From Syntrophaceae bacterium (GTDB lineage Bacteria > Desulfobacterota > Syntrophia > Syntrophales > PHBD01), in contig JABLXX010000008.1 of assembly GCA_013177825.1 (NCBI GenBank), positions 145,704-209,703 on the forward strand: a stretch of 64,000 bases of DNA, in the 5' to 3' direction. This document shows, one piece after another, positions 63,771 through 64,000 of this stretch; position 1 is the stretch's first letter, and every line of letters begins with the position of its first letter. Under the pieces are notes generated by a model. That model did not search any database, was not told the origin of the DNA, and saw only the letters and a program-made list of their open reading frames with translations. Position numbers and translations under genes: made by a program.

Positions 63771-63830
63771 TCCGGGAACAGGCGGACGGAAAAGGAGGGA
63801 AGAAAAACCATCCGCCTGTTTGTTCCCGGA
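63771..63830. repeat. Long inverted repeat between acyl-CoA dehydrogenase and MBL genes
   Basis: TCCGGGAACAGGCGGA pairs with TCCGCC-TGTT-TGTTCCCGGA around a 24-nt purine-rich loop, with a 4-nt bulge. A second short stem AAGCGAT/ATCGCTT lies at 63834-63853. The long stem may end the upstream gene's transcript, but no clear U-run follows on the minus strand. Confidence 0.5.
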
Positions 63831-63863
63831 TTTAAGCGATGCGTGAATCGCTTCCTGCTTTTT

Positions 63864-64000
63864 TCAGGCAGGCTTGTAGCGGTTCAGGCTGTCCCGGGCG
63901 ATGAAGGCGCGCTGCATCTCCGAGGTGCCGTAGGCGAGCTCGGCGAAGCGGGCGTCCCGGTACAGGCGCTCCACGGCGGGCCCCTTGACGTAGCCGTGGC
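63864..64000 (-). CDS. Acyl-CoA dehydrogenase, C-terminal fragment
   Basis: 45 residues from the window edge to the stop at 63864: 'HGYVKGPAVERLYRDARFAELAYGTSEMQRAF...', the C-terminal segment of an acyl-CoA dehydrogenase. The YEGT motif that holds the catalytic Glu reads AYGT here, so Glu is replaced by Tyr and the base must be elsewhere. The rest of the gene is beyond the window on the minus strand. Confidence 0.9.
   Translation of the reverse strand, partial: HGYVKGPAVERLYRDARFAELAYGTSEMQRAFIARDSLNRYKPA

Overview
The window looks like a chromosomal segment of a strictly or mostly anaerobic Desulfobacterota (deltaproteobacterial, Syntrophales-like) bacterium. This is inferred from gene content: many acyl-CoA ligases, acyl-CoA dehydrogenases and CoA-transferases, a glycyl radical enzyme with its activase, Fe-S flavoproteins, sigma-54 activators, multi-PAS hybrid kinases and a large palindromic intergenic element of a kind I associate with that phylum. 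Overall GC is high (roughly 60 % by eye). The stretch at about 5.3-12.8 kb is visibly more AT-rich. I found no rRNA, tRNA, CRISPR array, insertion sequence or phage gene.

Layout. 1-1.1 kb: truncated PAS sensor kinase preceded by a strong promoter and intrinsic terminator that could define a ~125-nt small RNA. 1.16-5.06 kb (+): SGNH hydrolase, DUF4412-type exported protein, double-hotdog MaoC protein and acyl-CoA ligase, ended by a strong terminator. 5.27-12.75 kb: a sigma-54 regulated unit with cupin, metallo-beta-lactamase-fold lactonase-like protein, alpha/beta hydrolase, MFS transporter and CoA-disulfide reductase-rhodanese on the minus strand, and a divergent PAS/AAA+ activator. A -24/-12 promoter and a candidate enhancer lie between them. 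12.8-17.1 kb: membrane-anchored hypothetical protein, hybrid histidine kinase translationally coupled to a MaoC hydratase, small exported protein.

17.16-29.69 kb (-): one long operon that starts with a PadR regulator and holds an NAD-dependent epimerase, SDR, aldehyde dehydrogenase, glycyl radical enzyme, type I CoA-transferase (two subunits), MmgE/PrpD protein, acyl-CoA dehydrogenase, SCP2 protein and the radical-SAM activase. The glycyl radical enzyme lacks residues typical of diol dehydratases, and its substrate is unknown. 29.8-32.8 kb: second hybrid kinase. 33.0-37.3 kb (-): TetR regulator, nitroreductase, old-yellow-enzyme-type Fe-S flavoenzyme and hotdog thioesterase. 37.5-50.0 kb (-): a redox and beta-oxidation operon with a ferredoxin/NAD(P)H flavoprotein, geranylgeranyl-reductase-family flavoprotein, frameshifted thiolase, long acyl-CoA dehydrogenase, and two successive acyl-CoA ligase plus CrtI-like flavoprotein pairs. 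50.4-52.2 kb (+): cysteine-rich Fe-S protein and TetR regulator. 52.5-55.3 kb (+): Fur/PerR-family regulator and katG, both carrying a similar operator-like inverted repeat.

55.4-62.7 kb (-): AcoR-type sigma-54 activator followed by a sigma-54 promoter and an operon of iron alcohol dehydrogenase, SCP2-like protein, aldehyde dehydrogenase and acyl-CoA ligase, a plausible route from alcohol to acyl-CoA. 62.8-64.0 kb: another metallo-beta-lactamase-fold protein and the C-terminal end of an acyl-CoA dehydrogenase.

The common theme is activation and oxidation of organic acids, alcohols or lactones through CoA thioesters, split into several separately regulated modules. The most novel-looking parts are the PadR glycyl radical operon, the duplicated ligase/CrtI-flavoprotein operon, and the sigma-54 lactonase unit.
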